From the NCBI GenBank assembly GCA_965278985.1, contig OZ257131.1, positions 2,418,001 to 2,482,000 of the forward strand: a stretch of 64,000 nt of DNA. Direction: 5' to 3'. Position numbers and translations under genes: made by a program. Each line of letters starts with the position of its first letter. Position 1 is the first letter of the stretch. Below the pieces are notes generated by a model that saw only the letters and a list, made by a program, of their open reading frames with translations, had not been told where the DNA came from and ran no database searches. The DNA comes from CAISIP01 sp965278985. GTDB taxonomy: Bacteria; Pseudomonadota; Gammaproteobacteria; Burkholderiales; Burkholderiaceae_C. Of this stretch, positions 52,142 to 61,581 are shown piece by piece.

Positions 52142-53847
52142 CAGGGAACGCCTCCCGCCGGCGCCGATGTGGAGGGAGATGGCAGGGGCCGCGTGCCCAG
52201 CACGGCCGCGCGGTAGGCTACGGGTTCACGCAGGCCCTGCGCCGTGTCGCTGGCGTGTTGCATCACGGGGCCGGCCTCGATGGCCAGCGCCACGCTGGCG
52301 ATCAGCAAGGCGGCCACCGGCAGCACCTCCACGGCCGGCAGCGAGGGCACGGCCACATGCTGCTGCGTCCAGAAATGCCGGATGCCGCTGCGGCTGAGCG
52401 CGACCAGCGACAGGAAGCCCGCCACCAGCAGCATGCCGATGAACAACATGCCCGCGTTGGAGAGCGTGGGCAGGGCCAGCAGCCCCGACAGCATCGCGAA
52501 CTTGCCGATGAAGCCCGGCAGCGGCGGCAGGCCGGCCAGCAACAGCGTGCAGGCCGTGAAGGCCAGGCCCAGGAAGGCGATGCCCGCGGGAATGGCCCGG
52601 CCATAGAGGGCCTGCGCGTCGTCGTCGAGGTTCACGTCGTCCATGCGGCGCAGGTCTTCGCTGAGGAAGGGCGCCGCGCCATCGGCCTCGTGCGGCGCGA
52701 CGCTGTGGCCCGCATTGCGCCAGCGCTCCACCATGTCGCCCAGCAGGAAGAACGCGCTCACGGCCAGCGTGGAACTGAGCAGGTAGTACAGGGCGCCGGC
52801 CCACACGCGCGGCTGGCCCAGCCCCACGGCGGCCAGCAGCGTGCCCGAGGAGATCACCACGCTGTAGCCCGCCAGGTGCGAGAGCCGCTGCGTGCCCACG
52901 ATGCCCAGCGCGCCGAACAGCAGCGTTGCCAGCCCCAGCGCCACCAGCACGGGTTGACCGAACTGCGCCGAGATGCCGGTGTCGGGCGCGAAGAGCACGG
53001 ACCACAGCCGCAGGATGGTGTAGATGCCCAGCTTCGTGAGCAGCGCGAACACGGCACCGACGGGCGCCACCGCCGCGCTGTAGGCCGGCACCAGCCAGAA
53101 GTTCAAGGGCCACGACCCCGCCTTGGCGAGGAAGGCCGTGGCCAGGATTGCCGCGGCCGCATGCACCAGGCCGCGGTCGGACGGGTCCAGCGCCGCGATG
53201 CGCACGCCCAGGTCGGCCATGTTCAGCGTGCCGGTCACGCCATAGAGCATGGCCGCACCGATCAGGAACAGCGAGGAGGCACCGAGGTTGATGGCGATGT
53301 AGCGCAGCCCGGCCTGCACGCGGTGGCGGCCCGAGCCGTGCAGCAGCAGCCCGTAGGACGCGGCCAGCATCACCTCGAAGAACACGAAGAGGTTGAACAG
53401 GTCGCCGGTCAGGAATGCGCCGTTGAGCCCCATCAGTTGCAGCTGCAGCAGCGGATGGAAATGCACGCCCGCACGGTCCCAGCGCGAGGTGGAGTAGATG
53501 GAGACGGCGAAGGCGATCACGCCGGTCAGCGCCACCATCATCGTGGACAACCGGTCCGCCACCAGCACGATGCCGAAGGGCGCCTGCCAGTTGCCGGCCA
53601 GGTAGACACCGATGGAGCCCGGTCCGCCACCCGTATCGGCGGCGTTGACCCAGCGCAGCAACGCCAAGGCGGCCAGCAGGCCGATCAGCCCCGAGACCAC
53701 GGTGAGCGTTGCCTTGGTGCGGCGGTGGCGCTCCTCCAGCAGCAGCATCAGCGCGGCCGTGAGCATGGGCACCAGGATGGGCACCGCGATCAGGTGCGGC
53801 ATGCTGAATTCCAGCAGCCGGTCGAGCAGGCGGACGATCTCGTTCAT
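52141..53847 (-). CDS. mnhD: Mrp-type cation/H+ antiporter subunit D
   Basis: 568 residues with about 14 helices, homologous to proton-pumping NuoM/N subunits. The quinone-oxidoreductase-like core includes LFNLFVFFEVMLAASYGLLL (key Glu in FFEVML, TM5) and lysines near KAGSWPLNFWLVPAYSAAVA. An acidic cytosolic insertion (EADGAAPFLSEDLRRMDDVN) lies near 410. Together with subunit A it forms the ion channels. 15 bp after subunit C. Confidence 0.95.
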   Translation of the reverse strand: MNEIVRLLDRLLEFSMPHLIAVPILVPMLTAALMLLLEERHRRTKATLTVVSGLIGLLAALALLRWVNAADTGGGPGSIGVYLAGNWQAPFGIVLVADRLSTMMVALTGVIAFAVSIYSTSRWDRAGVHFHPLLQLQLMGLNGAFLTGDLFNLFVFFEVMLAASYGLLLHGSGRHRVQAGLRYIAINLGASSLFLIGAAMLYGVTGTLNMADLGVRIAALDPSDRGLVHAAAAILATAFLAKAGSWPLNFWLVPAYSAAVAPVGAVFALLTKLGIYTILRLWSVLFAPDTGISAQFGQPVLVALGLATLLFGALGIVGTQRLSHLAGYSVVISSGTLLAAVGLGQPRVWAGALYYLLSSTLAVSAFFLLGDMVERWRNAGHSVAPHEADGAAPFLSEDLRRMDDVNLDDDAQALYGRAIPAGIAFLGLAFTACTLLLAGLPPLPGFIGKFAMLSGLLALPTLSNAGMLFIGMLLVAGFLSLVALSRSGIRHFWTQQHVAVPSLPAVEVLPVAALLIASVALAIEAGPVMQHASDTAQGLREPVAYRAAVLGTRPLPSPSTSAPAGGVP

Positions 53848-53862
53848 GGCCGGCTCATTCCT

Positions 53863-54216
53863 TCATTCCTGCACATCCCGCCGTTCCAGGCCATCCACAT
53901 GGTCGGTATCGGTCAGCCCGCGCGAGGCCAGCATCACCACCAGGAACAGCGCCGTCATCGCGAAGCCGATCACGATCGCGGTCAGCACCAGCGCCTGCGG
54001 CATCGGGTCGGCGGTGTTGGCCAGCGTGGCCTGGATGCCGGGCACCAGCACCGGTTCCGAATCCACCTTGAGCCGGCCCATGCTGAAGATGAACAGGTTC
54101 ACGGCATAGGAGATCAGCGTCAGCCCCATGATGACCTGGAAGGTGCGCGGACGCAGCAGCAGGTACACGCCCGAGCCGGTCAACACGCCGATGGCCAGGG
54201 CCAGCACGATCTCCAT
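53863..54216 (-). CDS. mnhC: Mrp-type cation/H+ antiporter subunit C
   Basis: 117 residues, NuoK homologue with three helices (LALAIGVLTGSGVYLLLRPR; ISYAVNLFIFSMGRL; ALVLTAIVIGFAMTALFLVV), the conserved Glu of NuoK replaced as usual by Mrp-type residues. ATG overlaps the subunit A/B stop (TGATG). Confidence 0.93.
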   Translation of the reverse strand: MEIVLALAIGVLTGSGVYLLLRPRTFQVIMGLTLISYAVNLFIFSMGRLKVDSEPVLVPGIQATLANTADPMPQALVLTAIVIGFAMTALFLVVMLASRGLTDTDHVDGLERRDVQE

Positions 54217-57173
54217 CAGCGCGCCCCTTCCGGCTGCGGCATGGCCGCTGCCGCGGCCGCGGCCGCGGCGTCGCGTTCGGCCTGCTCCTCGGCCCAGCGG
54301 TGGCTGCGCACGGACTGGTGGGCCAGCGCGGTGAGGATCAGCATGGTCGCGCCCAGCACCAGCACGAACACCCCGGTGTCGAAGAACAGCGCACTGGGCA
54401 CATGGATCTCGCCCAGCACGGGCAGGTCCAGGTGCGCGGTGTGCGTGGTCATGAAGGGGTAGCCCAGCACCACCGCGCCGCCACCCGTGGCCAGCGCGAG
54501 CAGCAGGCCGATGGCGATCCACCGCCGGGGGTAGATGCGCAGGTGCTCCTCCACCCATTCCGTGCCCGACACCAGGTACTGCAGCAGCAGCGCCACCGAC
54601 ATCACCAGGCCGGCCACGAAGCCGCCCCCGGGTGAATTGTGGCCGCGCATGAAGAAGTACACCGACACCAGCACCGAGAGCGGCAGCAGCAGGCGCACCA
54701 GCACGGCCGGCACCATCAGGTAGCCCACAGCCGTGTCCTTGGCCAAGCGCGGGTTGAGCAGGTCGCTGCTGCCGTCATCGGCCTGCGCGCGCTGCTGGGC
54801 CGGCAACGCCATCGACTCGGGCGCGGGACGGAAGCGGCGCAGCAGTGCATACACCGTGAGCGCCACCACGCCCAGCACCGTGATCTCGCCGAAGGTGTCG
54901 AAGCCGCGGAAGTCCACCAGCATCACGTTGACCACGTTGGTGCCGCCACCCTCGGTCAGCGCGCGCTCCAGGAAGAACGGCGAGATGCTCTGCGGGAACT
55001 CGCGCGTCATCATGGCCCAGGCCAGCGCGGCCATGCCCAGGCCCGCCGCTGCCGCGATCGCCAGGTCGCGGCCGCGCCGGCCCCAGGGCACGATGCGCTC
55101 ACGTGCCGACTGCAGCGCCTCGCGGCTGCGCATCGGCAACCAGCGCAGGCCGAGCAGGACCAGCACGGTGGTGACGGCCTCCACCACGAGCTGGGTCAAC
55201 GCCAGGTCCGGTGCGGAAAACCAGATGTAGGTAAGGCTGCAGATCATGCCGGAGCCTGCCGCCAGCATCAGCGAGGCCAGCCGGTGGAACTTGGCCTGCC
55301 AGGCGGCCGCCACCGCGCACACGCCGCCAATCAGCCAGATCATCGCGAACATCGGCGAGAACGGCAGCGGCGCGCGCTCCCCGCGCAGCAGCGGCGAGAA
55401 GAACACCGCGGCCGAGGCGCCCCCCAGCGCCACCAGCACCAGCAGCATCAGCTGGCCCTGCAGGCGCTGCGTGCCCAGCACGCGGCGCCCGCGCCGGCCC
55501 ATCTCGCTCAACTGCGCCAGCCAGTGCTCGAACATCCGCTGGCCGTCCAGGTGGTGCAGCAGCGGCGTGTGCGTGAGCCGGCCCGCGGCTCGCCCGCGCC
55601 GCTGCAGCAGGTACAGGCCCGCGCCGCCGAACAGCGCGACAAAACTCATCACCAGCGGCAGGTTGAAGCCATGCCACACGGCCAGGCTGTATGCGGGCAA
55701 CACACCACCCACCACCGGTGTGGCGGCCGCTGCCAGCAGCGGCCCCACGGACCACGCAGGGGCCATGCCCACCACCAGGCACAACAGCACCAGCAGCTCT
55801 ACCGGCACGCGCATCCAGTGCGGTGGCTCGTGCGGCGGCCTGGGCACGTCGGCATCGCAGCGCGGCCCGAAGAAAACGTCGAACACGAAACGCGCCGAAT
55901 ACGCCACGCTGAAAATGCCCGCCAGCGTGGCCAGCACGGGCAGGCCGCGGTCCACCCAGGGCACGGACTGGATGAACACCGTCTCGGCGAAGAACATCTC
56001 CTTGGACAGGAAGCCATTGAGCAGCGGCACGCCGGCCATGGACGCGCTGGCGATGATGGCCAGTGCACCGGTGATCGGCATGGACCGCATGAGCCCGCTC
56101 AGGCGCTGGATGTCGCGCGTGCCCGTCTCGTGGTCGATGATGCCGGCGGCCATGAACAACGAAGCCTTGAAAGTCGCGTGGTTCATCACGTGGAAGACCG
56201 CAGCCACAGCCGCCAGCGGGCTGTTCATGCCCAGCAGCAGCGTGATCAGCCCCAGGTGCGAGATGGTCGAATAGGCCAGCAGCCCCTTGAGGTCGCGCTG
56301 GAACATCGCGATGAAGCCGCCCAGCAACAGCGTGATGGCCCCTGCCCCACCCACCAGCCAAAACCACTCTTCGGTACCCGAGAGCACCGGCCACAACCGC
56401 GCCATCAGGAACACGCCGAGCTTCACCATCGTGGCCGAGTGCAGGTAGGCCGAGACCGGCGTGGGCGCGGCCATCGCACGCGGCAGCCAGAAATGGAACG
56501 GGAACTGCGCGCTCTTGGTGAAGGCGCCCAACAGCACCAGCACCAGCACCGCCGGGTACCAGGCATGCGCGCGCACCTTGTCACCGGCCGCCAGCACCAC
56601 ATCGAGGTCGTAGCTGCCCGCGATGCGGCCCAGCAGCAGCACGCCGGCCAGCAGGCAGAGGCCCCCGGCACCCGTCACGGTGAGCGCCATGCGTGCGCCG
56701 CGCCGCGCATCGCGCCGGTGGTGCCAATACCCGATCAGCAAAAAGGAATAGAGGCTGGTGAGCTCCCAGAACAGCACCATCTGCACCAGGTTGCCCGAGA
56801 GCACCACGCCCACCATCGCCCCCATGAAGGCCAGGAAGAAAGCGAAGAAGCGCGGCACCGGGTCCGATGCCGACATGTAGTAGCGCGCATACAGCACCAC
56901 CAGCGAGCCGATGCCCAGCACCAGCATGCAGAACAGCCAGGCGAAACCATCCAGGCGGAAGACGAGGTTCAGGCCCAGCGCGGGCAGCCAGGTGATCTCC
57001 TCGCGCAGCACGCCGCCGCTCGCCACCTGCGGGAACAGCCACGCCACCTGCACGGCGCAGCCCAGGGCCACGAGGCCTGCCAGTGTCGACTCCCGGTTGC
57101 GCGCGTCGGAGGGCAGCAGGGCCGCGACGACGCTGGCAATGAAGGGGAGCAGGACGAGAAGGAACAGGGGCAT
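54216..57173 (-). CDS. mnhA: Mrp-type cation/H+ antiporter subunit A/B fusion
   Basis: 985 residues from the ATG at 57173 (a TTG 9 bp upstream is in frame). Residues 1-500 are the NuoL-like ion-pumping unit, with FWELTSLYSFLLIGYW (TM5 Glu) near 138 and KSAQFPFHFWLPRAMAAPTP near 220; the NuoJ/MbhD-like part follows, then from about 820 a MnhB domain (VLVSVYFFMRGHNSPGGGFV). The A+B fusion gives the six-gene group 2 layout (AB-C-D-E-F-G). First gene of the operon. Exports Na+ or K+ in exchange for protons, serving pH and salt homeostasis. Confidence 0.95.
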   Translation of the reverse strand: MPLFLLVLLPFIASVVAALLPSDARNRESTLAGLVALGCAVQVAWLFPQVASGGVLREEITWLPALGLNLVFRLDGFAWLFCMLVLGIGSLVVLYARYYMSASDPVPRFFAFFLAFMGAMVGVVLSGNLVQMVLFWELTSLYSFLLIGYWHHRRDARRGARMALTVTGAGGLCLLAGVLLLGRIAGSYDLDVVLAAGDKVRAHAWYPAVLVLVLLGAFTKSAQFPFHFWLPRAMAAPTPVSAYLHSATMVKLGVFLMARLWPVLSGTEEWFWLVGGAGAITLLLGGFIAMFQRDLKGLLAYSTISHLGLITLLLGMNSPLAAVAAVFHVMNHATFKASLFMAAGIIDHETGTRDIQRLSGLMRSMPITGALAIIASASMAGVPLLNGFLSKEMFFAETVFIQSVPWVDRGLPVLATLAGIFSVAYSARFVFDVFFGPRCDADVPRPPHEPPHWMRVPVELLVLLCLVVGMAPAWSVGPLLAAAATPVVGGVLPAYSLAVWHGFNLPLVMSFVALFGGAGLYLLQRRGRAAGRLTHTPLLHHLDGQRMFEHWLAQLSEMGRRGRRVLGTQRLQGQLMLLVLVALGGASAAVFFSPLLRGERAPLPFSPMFAMIWLIGGVCAVAAAWQAKFHRLASLMLAAGSGMICSLTYIWFSAPDLALTQLVVEAVTTVLVLLGLRWLPMRSREALQSARERIVPWGRRGRDLAIAAAAGLGMAALAWAMMTREFPQSISPFFLERALTEGGGTNVVNVMLVDFRGFDTFGEITVLGVVALTVYALLRRFRPAPESMALPAQQRAQADDGSSDLLNPRLAKDTAVGYLMVPAVLVRLLLPLSVLVSVYFFMRGHNSPGGGFVAGLVMSVALLLQYLVSGTEWVEEHLRIYPRRWIAIGLLLALATGGGAVVLGYPFMTTHTAHLDLPVLGEIHVPSALFFDTGVFVLVLGATMLILTALAHQSVRSHRWAEEQAERDAAAAAAAAAMPQPEGAR

Positions 57174-57352
57174 CGCGGCCAATTCTATCGACCACCCTCT
57201 TCACATCGCCGGGCTCAATTCCCCATGGAACGCTGGCACGGCCGGGGTGCGGCCACGCATCGGCCGCAGCCACGGGCATGCCACGCGGAGCGCGCCACAA
57301 TGGAGCCTGGTGATGCCCACTTTCCGGGCAGGCCGACTCCACGACACCGACC

Positions 57353-58318
57353 ATGCACACCAGCCCCCGCATCGCCTACGCGCCCATCGAGCCCTACCGC
57401 AGCGGCATGTTCCCGCTCGACGCGTTGCACACCATGTACTGGGAAGAATCAGGCAACCCCGATGGGGTGCCGGTGCTGTTCCTGCACGGCGGCCCGGGCT
57501 CGGGCACGGCACCGCGACAGCGCCAGTTCTTCGACCCCGAGCACTACCGCATCGTGCTCTTCGACCAGCGCGGCTCCGGCAAGTCGAAGCCGCTCGGCGA
57601 GGTGCGCGACAACACCACGCCGCTGCTGGTGGAGGACATCGAACGCCTGCGCGTGATGCTGGGCATCCGCCAGTGGCTGGTCTTCGGCGGATCGTGGGGC
57701 TCGACGCTGGCGCTGGCCTACGGGCAGACCCATCCCGAGGCCTGCCTGGGCTTCGTGCTGCGTGGCATCTTCCTGTGCACGCAGGCGGAGATCGACTGGT
57801 TCCTGCAGGGCATGGGATGGTTCTTCCCCGAGGCGCATGCGCAGTTCGTCCGTGCCGTCCCCGAAGCCGAACGCGGCGATCTGCTGGGCGCCTATTGCCG
57901 GCGGCTCTTCGAGGGCACGCACGCGCAGAACGTGGAGGCCGCACGCCGCTGGAGCGGCTACGAAGGCCATTGCCTGCACCTCGTGCCCGACCCGGCGGCC
58001 GTCGAGGCGGTGGAAGCGCCGGAGGTGGCCTTGAGCGTCGGCCGCCTGGAGGCCCACTACTTCCGCCACCAGGGTTTCTTCACACCCGACCAGTTGCTGC
58101 ATAACCTGCCCCGCATCCGGCACCTGCCGGCCGTGGTCGTGCAGGGCCGCTACGACGTGGTGTGCCCGCCGGCCACCGCCTGGCGGCTGCACCAGGCCTG
58201 GCCCGGCTCGCGCCTGCAGATGGTGGATGCGGCAGGCCACTCGGCCTTCGAGCCCGGCATCGAGGCCGCGCTGGTGCGCGCCACGAACCAGTTCCGCGAC
58301 CGGCGACGCTTCGAGTGA
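57353..58318 (+). CDS. pip: Proline iminopeptidase
   Basis: 321 residues, S33 family. Oxyanion motif HGGPGS at 45-50, FDQRGSGKS near 70, nucleophile Ser114 in GGSWGS, Asp in QGRYDVVCPP and His in DAAGHSAFEP. Cytoplasmic, removes N-terminal proline from peptides. Normal length and all catalytic residues present. Upstream is divergent from the antiporter operon across 179 bp. Confidence 0.95.
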   Translation: MHTSPRIAYAPIEPYRSGMFPLDALHTMYWEESGNPDGVPVLFLHGGPGSGTAPRQRQFFDPEHYRIVLFDQRGSGKSKPLGEVRDNTTPLLVEDIERLRVMLGIRQWLVFGGSWGSTLALAYGQTHPEACLGFVLRGIFLCTQAEIDWFLQGMGWFFPEAHAQFVRAVPEAERGDLLGAYCRRLFEGTHAQNVEAARRWSGYEGHCLHLVPDPAAVEAVEAPEVALSVGRLEAHYFRHQGFFTPDQLLHNLPRIRHLPAVVVQGRYDVVCPPATAWRLHQAWPGSRLQMVDAAGHSAFEPGIEAALVRATNQFRDRRRFE

Positions 58319-58333
58319 CGCCGCGCGGCCGGG

Positions 58334-59020
58334 TCAGTCGTGCCAGGTGGTGCGCGTGGCCATGTCGGGCACCGGCGCAACGGCGTCCGCACCCACCGTC
58401 GCTGGCGTCGCATGGCCCAGCGCCAGCACCGCCAGCAACCCGCTGGACGCCGGCGGCGCCAGTGCCGCCTGGATCTCCGCCTGCGCCAGGCCACGCCAGC
58501 CGGTCTGCAGCACGGCGTGCAGGCCGCGTGCGCGCGCAGTCAGCACGATGTTCTGGATGAACATGCCGCAGTCCAGCACCGAGCCCACGCCCAGCTGTTC
58601 GTGCAGGAAGAAGAAGAGGCCCATCGGGGCGCCGGCCAGGTCGAAGTAGTGCCGCAACGCCGACGGATCGGCCCCGCGCTGCCCCATGGCCACCGTCAGG
58701 GCCGCATCCCCGGCGTGCGCGACGTCCGCGGCGTTCCAGCCAGCTGCCAGCGGGTGTGTGCCGAAGCGGCGCCAGAAATCCGCGAGGGCATCGGCATCCT
58801 CGGCCAGCGCATCCACCTGGGGCCGCAGCTGCTGCACGAGGCGGGCCCGTGCCGCGCCGGCCACCACCACCACCTGCCAGGGCTGCGTGTTCACACCGGA
58901 GGGCGCTCGCGCGGAGCGGTCGAGGATCTCTTCGACCAGCCCACGCGGCACGGGCTGCCGCGAAAAGGCTTGCGCCGCAGGCGTCTGCCAGGAGGTCGTG
59001 GAGTGCGAAGCGTGGGGCAT
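58334..59020 (-). CDS. Nitroreductase family protein
   Basis: 228 residues from the ATG at 59020. FMN-binding RSARAPSGVNTQPWQVVVVA near 35, GVGSVLDCGMFIQNIVLTAR near 150 and a C-terminal LALGHATP. Probable NAD(P)H-dependent FMN reductase acting on nitroaromatics or quinones. Converges with pip (15 bp) and is divergent from the PNPOx-like gene across 121 bp. Confidence 0.9.
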   Translation of the reverse strand: MPHASHSTTSWQTPAAQAFSRQPVPRGLVEEILDRSARAPSGVNTQPWQVVVVAGAARARLVQQLRPQVDALAEDADALADFWRRFGTHPLAAGWNAADVAHAGDAALTVAMGQRGADPSALRHYFDLAGAPMGLFFFLHEQLGVGSVLDCGMFIQNIVLTARARGLHAVLQTGWRGLAQAEIQAALAPPASSGLLAVLALGHATPATVGADAVAPVPDMATRTTWHD

Positions 59021-59141
59021 GTGCAGGGCGGGTAAAAGGAAATGCCGGTGTGGGAGGGCTGCTGCGTGGCATTCTAGGAGGCGGTCCGCGCAAGTCCTGG
59101 GACAACTGGGACAATGGCGACACTGGCTTTCTCTGCGCACC

Positions 59142-59630
59142 ATGGTCCACGAACCCCGCCTCACCATCGCGCTGCGTGCGCTGCTGCATACGCACCGCGT
59201 GGCCGCGCTCGGCACGTTGGCGGACGACGGCACGCCCCATGTGTCGATGGTGCCCTTCGCCCCCTGTGCGGCCGAGCGCTGCCTGGTGCTGCATGTGAGC
59301 GGCCTTGCCGCCCACACAGGCCACCTGCTGCTCCGGCCCGATGTGTCGATGCTGGTGATGCAGGCCGAGGCCGCGGACGCACCGGTGCATGCGCTGCCCC
59401 GCGCCACGGTGTCGGGCCTGGCCCGCGCGCTCGTGGCCGGCACGCCCGCGTGGGAAGCCTGCCGCGCCGCCTACCTGGCACGTTTCCCCGAAGCGGAACC
59501 GATGACGGCGCTGCCGGACTTCCGCTTCATCGCGGTGCTGGCGCAGTCCGCACGCCACATCGCCGGCTTCGGCGCGGCGCGGTCGGTGGACGCGGCCGAA
59601 CTCGCCGCGGCGCTCCAGCCGCCCGGCTGA
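59142..59630 (+). CDS. Pyridoxamine 5'-phosphate oxidase-like (HugZ-type) protein
   Basis: 162 residues from the ATG at 59142. Split-barrel flavin-binding fold: ALLHTHRVAALGTLADDGTP near 13, VSMVPFAPC near 34, VSGLAAHTGHLLLRPDVSML near 52 and a C-terminal FRFIAVLAQSARHIAGFGAA, the last being typical of the HugZ/heme-utilisation subgroup. May bind FMN or heme. Function not established. Confidence 0.8.
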   Translation: MVHEPRLTIALRALLHTHRVAALGTLADDGTPHVSMVPFAPCAAERCLVLHVSGLAAHTGHLLLRPDVSMLVMQAEAADAPVHALPRATVSGLARALVAGTPAWEACRAAYLARFPEAEPMTALPDFRFIAVLAQSARHIAGFGAARSVDAAELAAALQPPG

Positions 59631-59784
59631 TCACGCGGGGCATGCCCCTTGTGCGTGGTGCCTGCCTGCTCGACCTTTTCGTCGTACGGCACGAACCACG
59701 GGTCCATGGCACACAGTTTTTTCCCGCAATCCGTTTTTGATAGCACCCAAAGCCTTGTGCGAGGCCCTTGGCTGACGCGATTCC

Positions 59785-59800
59785 TAGGACTGCTCCTACA
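59785..59800. promoter_or_regulatory. TAGG-N6-CCTACA palindrome
   Basis: TAGGACTGCTCCTACA has 5-bp arms (TAGGA/TCCTA) and a 4-bp centre. It lies 63 bp upstream of the small ORF at 59863. A site with the same arm spacing lies at 60183 before glgC copy 2. Confidence 0.5.
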
Positions 59801-59862
59801 GTGCGTGGCAGGGCTCCCAGGAAAATTGCAGCAAATTCCAGTTCTTCCAGCCCCGACTTCCC

Positions 59863-60138
59863 ATGCACTTCGCCCACGGTATCCATCGCCAGCCCCTCCG
59901 TTCCCGCGAGCCGCGCCATGGCCACGGCAGCCATGTCCACCGCAGCGACACCTTCCACCACACGGAAGCGCAGCCCGAACGGGCCCAGCGCCTCGCGATG
60001 CGGTACGACATCCTCAAGGAACGGCTGACTGCGCTGCACAGCGAGCCGCGCAAGAACATGCAGGCCATCGACGGGGTGATCGCCCTGCTCGCCCGCACGC
60101 AGCTCCACCTCAAGGCGCTGCAGGCAGCCCGCCTGTAG
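59863..60138 (+). CDS. Small hypothetical protein, His-rich
   Basis: 91 residues from the ATG at 59863; an internal ATG at 59998 would leave 46. The first half is rich in His and Arg (HFAHGIHRQ, RHGHGSHVHRSDTFHH), the second is a regular helix pair (YDILKERLTALHSEPRKNMQ, then IDGVIALLARTQLHLKALQ). No Shine-Dalgarno is evident. Not recognised. The TAGG-N6-CCTACA motif upstream supports expression. Confidence 0.45.
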   Translation: MHFAHGIHRQPLRSREPRHGHGSHVHRSDTFHHTEAQPERAQRLAMRYDILKERLTALHSEPRKNMQAIDGVIALLARTQLHLKALQAARL

Positions 60139-60182
60139 CAGCTCCGCTGTAGCGAGCCTGATTTTCCGGCGTCATGCATCCG

Positions 60183-60198
60183 TAGGCGCCCACCTACA
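60183..60198. promoter_or_regulatory. TAGG-N6-CCTACA palindrome before glgC2
   Basis: TAGGCGCCCACCTACA, with arms GTAGG/CCTAC around a 6-bp centre, 82 bp upstream of the second glgC. The arms and spacing match the site at 59785, while the centres differ, as expected for a dimer-binding site rather than a sequence repeat. Confidence 0.5.
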
Positions 60199-60279
60199 TC
60201 CGCCCCCTCGACACTCCTGCATACCCGGCTCTGAGCCCACCCCAGAATGGGGCATCCCAGCAGCCCTACCGAGCCCAAC

Positions 60280-61581
60280 ATGCCCCACTCCAAGAACGTC
60301 CTCGCCTTCGTCATGGCGGGTGGCGAAGGATCGCGCCTGCATCCCCTGACCGCGGAGCGGTGCAAGCCTGCCGTGCCCTTCAACGGCAAGCACCGCGTGG
60401 TGGATTTCGTGTTGTCCAACCTCGTGAATTCCGAGATCTATTCGATCTACCTGCTGGTGCAGTACAAGTCCCAGTCGCTGATCGAGCACATCCGCCAGTC
60501 GTGGACCATGACCCGCTTCATGTCCAACCACTTCGTGACCGTGGTGCCGCCCCAGATGCGCAACGGCCCCGAGTGGTTCCAGGGCACGGCCGATTCGGTC
60601 TACCAGAACATCCACCTGATCGAGACCTTCCAGCCCGACATCGTGGCCGTCTTCGGCGCCGACCACATCTACCGCATGGACGTGCGGCAGATGATCGACT
60701 TCCACACCGCCACGCGCGCCGATGTGTCGGTGGCCACGCTCCCCGTGCCGCTGGCGCACTGCAACCAGTTCGGCATCGTCGAGACGGACCGCGAGCAACG
60801 CATCACCGATTTCGTCGAGAAGCCGTCGAGCACCGCCCCCATGCCCGGCAGCAGCACGCATGCCATGGCCTCGATGGGCAACTACATTTTCGACGCCGGC
60901 GTGCTGCTCGAAGCGCTGAAGAAGGCCCATGCCACGGGCCACAGCGACTTCGGCAAGCACATCCTGCCGTCGATGACGCGCTCGCACCGGCTGATGGCCT
61001 ACAACTTCGAGACCAACGCCATCCCTGGCACCGAGCCCTACGAGGAACATGCCTACTGGCGCGACGTCGGGACCATCGACGCGTATTTCGAAGCGCACTT
61101 CGACACGCTGGGCGCGGCGCCCAAATTCCGCATGACCAACCGCGCCTGGCCGATCTACGCCAGCCCCGACCAGGCCGAGTCGGCCCAGATCGAGAACGGC
61201 ATCATCCACCGCTCGGTGGTGGGCTCGGGCAGCGTCGTCGACGGCGCGCGCCTGGACCACGCGATGCTGCGCCGCTCGGTGCAGGTGGAGCGTGATGCAC
61301 TGATCGAACACTGCATCGTGATGGAGCGATCGCGCATCGGGCGCGGAGCGAAGCTGCGCCGCGCGATCGTGGACCAGGACAACGACATTCCGCCCTTCGA
61401 GCGCATCGGCTACGACCTGGAAGCAGACCGCAAGCGCTTCCACGTCACGGAGAGCGGCATCGTGGTGGTGCCGGCCAAGTTCTTTGGACCGCGCATGCAC
61501 AGCGTGCAGCAGCTCCAGCCCGCGGAGGTGCCCGGCATCGAGCGGCTGATGGCAGAGACCGGCCTGAAGGCGGCCGCATGA
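60280..61581 (+). CDS. glgC: Glucose-1-phosphate adenylyltransferase (copy 2)
   Basis: 433 residues from the ATG at 60280. Nucleotidyltransferase motifs FVMAGGEGSRLHPLTAERCK, KHRVVDFVLSNLVNS and FGADHIYRMDV are present, then the beta-helix (IIHRSVVGSGSVVDGARLD). It differs from the 20113 copy at many positions, for example GGEGSRL instead of GGRGSRL, so it is an old paralogue, not a recent duplication. Coupled to glgX copy 2 by an ATGA overlap. Possibly a stress-controlled supply of ADP-glucose, given the upstream palindromes. Confidence 0.93.
   Translation: MPHSKNVLAFVMAGGEGSRLHPLTAERCKPAVPFNGKHRVVDFVLSNLVNSEIYSIYLLVQYKSQSLIEHIRQSWTMTRFMSNHFVTVVPPQMRNGPEWFQGTADSVYQNIHLIETFQPDIVAVFGADHIYRMDVRQMIDFHTATRADVSVATLPVPLAHCNQFGIVETDREQRITDFVEKPSSTAPMPGSSTHAMASMGNYIFDAGVLLEALKKAHATGHSDFGKHILPSMTRSHRLMAYNFETNAIPGTEPYEEHAYWRDVGTIDAYFEAHFDTLGAAPKFRMTNRAWPIYASPDQAESAQIENGIIHRSVVGSGSVVDGARLDHAMLRRSVQVERDALIEHCIVMERSRIGRGAKLRRAIVDQDNDIPPFERIGYDLEADRKRFHVTESGIVVVPAKFFGPRMHSVQQLQPAEVPGIERLMAETGLKAAA

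Noticed and set aside
54639..57656. A 1005-codon open frame on the plus strand, opposite the antiporter subunit A gene
   Set aside because: Its product is rich in His, Gln and Arg with no domain, and it mirrors the codon bias of the mnhA gene, which has clear homology. It is an antisense by-product of high GC content.
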